A stretch of 6,911 nt of DNA from Nocardioidaceae bacterium. GTDB lineage: Bacteria; Actinomycetota; Actinomycetes; Propionibacteriales; Nocardioidaceae. The notes beneath the pieces are model-generated. The model was not told the origin of the DNA. It did no database searches and worked only from the letters and a program-made list of their open reading frames with translations. Positions 5,833-6,911 of the stretch are shown in pieces. A program made the translations under genes and the position numbers. Every line of letters begins with the position of its first letter. Within the stretch, counting starts at the first letter, position 1. The stretch is from positions 1 to 6,911 of the forward strand of contig JAOPXA010000167.1 of assembly GCA_025965395.1 (NCBI GenBank), written 5' to 3'.

Positions 5833-6828
5833 ATGGACTGGGGAGCAATCTTCGAAAACTCGTTCCAATCGGCCCTCGGGCCGGATGCGATCGTGTACGC
5901 GTTGGCCGCTATCGGGCTCAACGTCCACTTCGGCTACACCGGCCTGCTCAACTTCGGCCAAGCCGGGTTCATGGCCGTTGCGGCCTACGGTCTTGCGGCG
6001 AGCATCGCCACGTGGGGACTCCCGTTCTGGCTCGGCATTGTCATCGGCCTGGCCGCGGCATTCGTGCTGGCGCTCCTGCTCGGCATACCGACGCTGCGCC
6101 TGAGAGCGGACTACCTCGCCATAGCCACGATCGCCACCTCAGAGATATTAAGGCTGCTTTTCGGCTCCGTCACGCTCAAGGACCAGTTCGGCGGCAGCAA
6201 CGGTCTGCAAGGCTTCGCCAGCAGCTTCTACGACCTCAATCCCTACACCGGACGATTGAATCTGGGTCTGTTCTCGTTCAGCAAGAACGACGCCTGGGTG
6301 TTCACCGTCGGCTGGATTCTGGTGGCCCTGAGCTGTCTCGTGGTCTGGGTGCTCATGCGGAGCCCCTGGGGACGCGTGCTCAAGTCGATCCGAGAAGACG
6401 AAGAAGCCGTACGTTCGCTCGGCAAGAACGTCTTCGCCTACAAGATGCAGGCCCTCATCCTCGGCGGTATGTTCGGCGCGATCGCTGGCTTCATGCTCGC
6501 TCTCAAACAAGCCTCGGTGATCCCCTCGGACTACGCCACGGACATCACGTTCTTCGCGTACACGGCCTTGCTGCTCGGTGGTGCCGCGCGGGTCTTCGGC
6601 CCGGTCGTCGGATCGATCATCTTCTGGTTCTTGCTGACGTTCCTGGGCAACTTCTTCGGCCAGGCGACGAGCGGAGCAGATCCGTTGATCCCTGACTGGA
6701 TCATGACCGACATCCAGTCAAGCCTCGTACGCTTCATCCTCGTGGGCCTGGGGCTCATGTTGCTCATGATCTACCGTCCACAAGGCATATTCGGAGACCG
6801 TAGGGAGATTGCCATCGATGCCCGCTGA
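5833..6828 (+). CDS. livM: LivM-type branched-chain amino acid ABC permease
   Basis: This 331-residue protein is the second permease of the importer and is of usual LivM length. It has the N-terminal block HFGYTGLLNFGQAGFMAVAAY (split across 32-52), GIPTLRLRADYLAIATIATSEI (split across 84-105), the cytoplasmic ATPase-contact loop SPWGRVLKSIREDEEAVRSLG (split across 177-197), GGMFGAIAG (211-219), the LLLGGAARVFGPVVGS segment (246-261) and the closing RPQGIFG (315-321), mirrored by RPQGILG in LivH. About nine to ten membrane spans are visible. The ATG is preceded by AGGA at 5823-5826 with a 6-base spacer, and the gap to livH is only 18 bases, so both lie on one transcript. A loop at about 112-150 is longer and polar, probably outside the cell. 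Three rare codons in a row (ATA TTA AGG) encode I105-R107. The end overlaps the next gene by 11 bases. Confidence 0.95.
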   Translation: MDWGAIFENSFQSALGPDAIVYALAAIGLNVHFGYTGLLNFGQAGFMAVAAYGLAASIATWGLPFWLGIVIGLAAAFVLALLLGIPTLRLRADYLAIATIATSEILRLLFGSVTLKDQFGGSNGLQGFASSFYDLNPYTGRLNLGLFSFSKNDAWVFTVGWILVALSCLVVWVLMRSPWGRVLKSIREDEEAVRSLGKNVFAYKMQALILGGMFGAIAGFMLALKQASVIPSDYATDITFFAYTALLLGGAARVFGPVVGSIIFWFLLTFLGNFFGQATSGADPLIPDWIMTDIQSSLVRFILVGLGLMLLMIYRPQGIFGDRREIAIDAR

Positions 6829-6911
6829 CACTCAGAGCGCTTTAGACGCGCTCAAAGACGTTCTTCACGAACCAGGATCGAAAAAGCCAGATCCGATCGT
6901 GGTTGCCGACA
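6818..6911 (+). CDS. livG: Start of a probable LivG ABC ATPase (3' part outside window)
   Basis: An ATG at 6818-6820 opens a frame that runs to the window edge, giving 31 residues that begin MPADTQSALDALKDVLHEP and end PDPIVVAD. It overlaps the end of livM by 11 bases in another frame. GGGAG at 6803-6807 is a ribosome binding site with a 10-base spacer. No ATPase motif is reached yet; 'PDPIVVAD' looks like the first beta-strand that precedes the FGG(L/V) A-loop region of LivG proteins. The assignment rests mainly on operon position after livH and livM and is inference. If right, the protein has an acidic/basic N-terminal lead of about 24 residues that most LivG proteins lack. Leucine 9 is encoded by the rare codon TTA. 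Confidence 0.72.
   Translation, partial: MPADTQSALDALKDVLHEPGSKKPDPIVVAD

Noticed and set aside
4486..5961. 491-codon open frame on the minus strand opposite livH
   Set aside because: Its translation is dominated by Asp, Glu, Arg, Gln and His, as expected from reversing membrane-protein codons; livH is clearly the real gene.

Overview
The window reads as chromosomal DNA of a GC-rich actinobacterium. The DNA polymerase I has the actinobacterial hallmarks: a 3'-5' exonuclease domain without catalytic residues and a tyrosine in the O-helix. A polA gene close to a branched-chain amino acid (liv) transport cluster also recalls the gene order I remember from Streptomyces and relatives. A Nocardioides/Aeromicrobium-like lineage is a guess only; nothing here fixes the genus.

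Layout from left to right. Positions 1-147 hold the last 48 codons of a plus-strand gene, probably an HNH endonuclease of the DUF222/13E12 type, with A-ending codons unlike the rest of the window. It converges on polA (180-2855, minus), a full-length Pol I starting at GTG. Five bases upstream of polA on the same strand is a GNAT-family acetyltransferase (2861-3463, minus), so the two probably form one translationally coupled transcript. A 120-base divergent gap separates this pair from a plus-strand DUF554 (YqgA/YdfK-like) membrane protein (3584-4342). After a 131-base gap with a candidate -10 box comes the liv operon: a LivH-type permease (4474-5814), a LivM-type permease (5833-6828) and the first 31 codons of a probable LivG ATPase (from 6818, overlapping livM by 11 bases).

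How the genes work together. LivH and LivM should form the membrane channel of an ABC importer for branched-chain amino acids or similar solutes, powered by LivG and presumably a LivF further right. No substrate-binding protein gene lies directly upstream of livH, where it often sits. The GNAT enzyme and Pol I share transcription but have no obvious functional link. DUF554 is a stand-alone membrane protein of unknown substrate.

The main oddity is the LivH protein. It carries a predicted signal peptide, a Thr/Pro/Ala-rich linker and a small beta-sandwich-like domain of about 100 residues ahead of a normal-sized permease. Otherwise this is a housekeeping region. I found no RNA gene, CRISPR array, insertion sequence or defence system.
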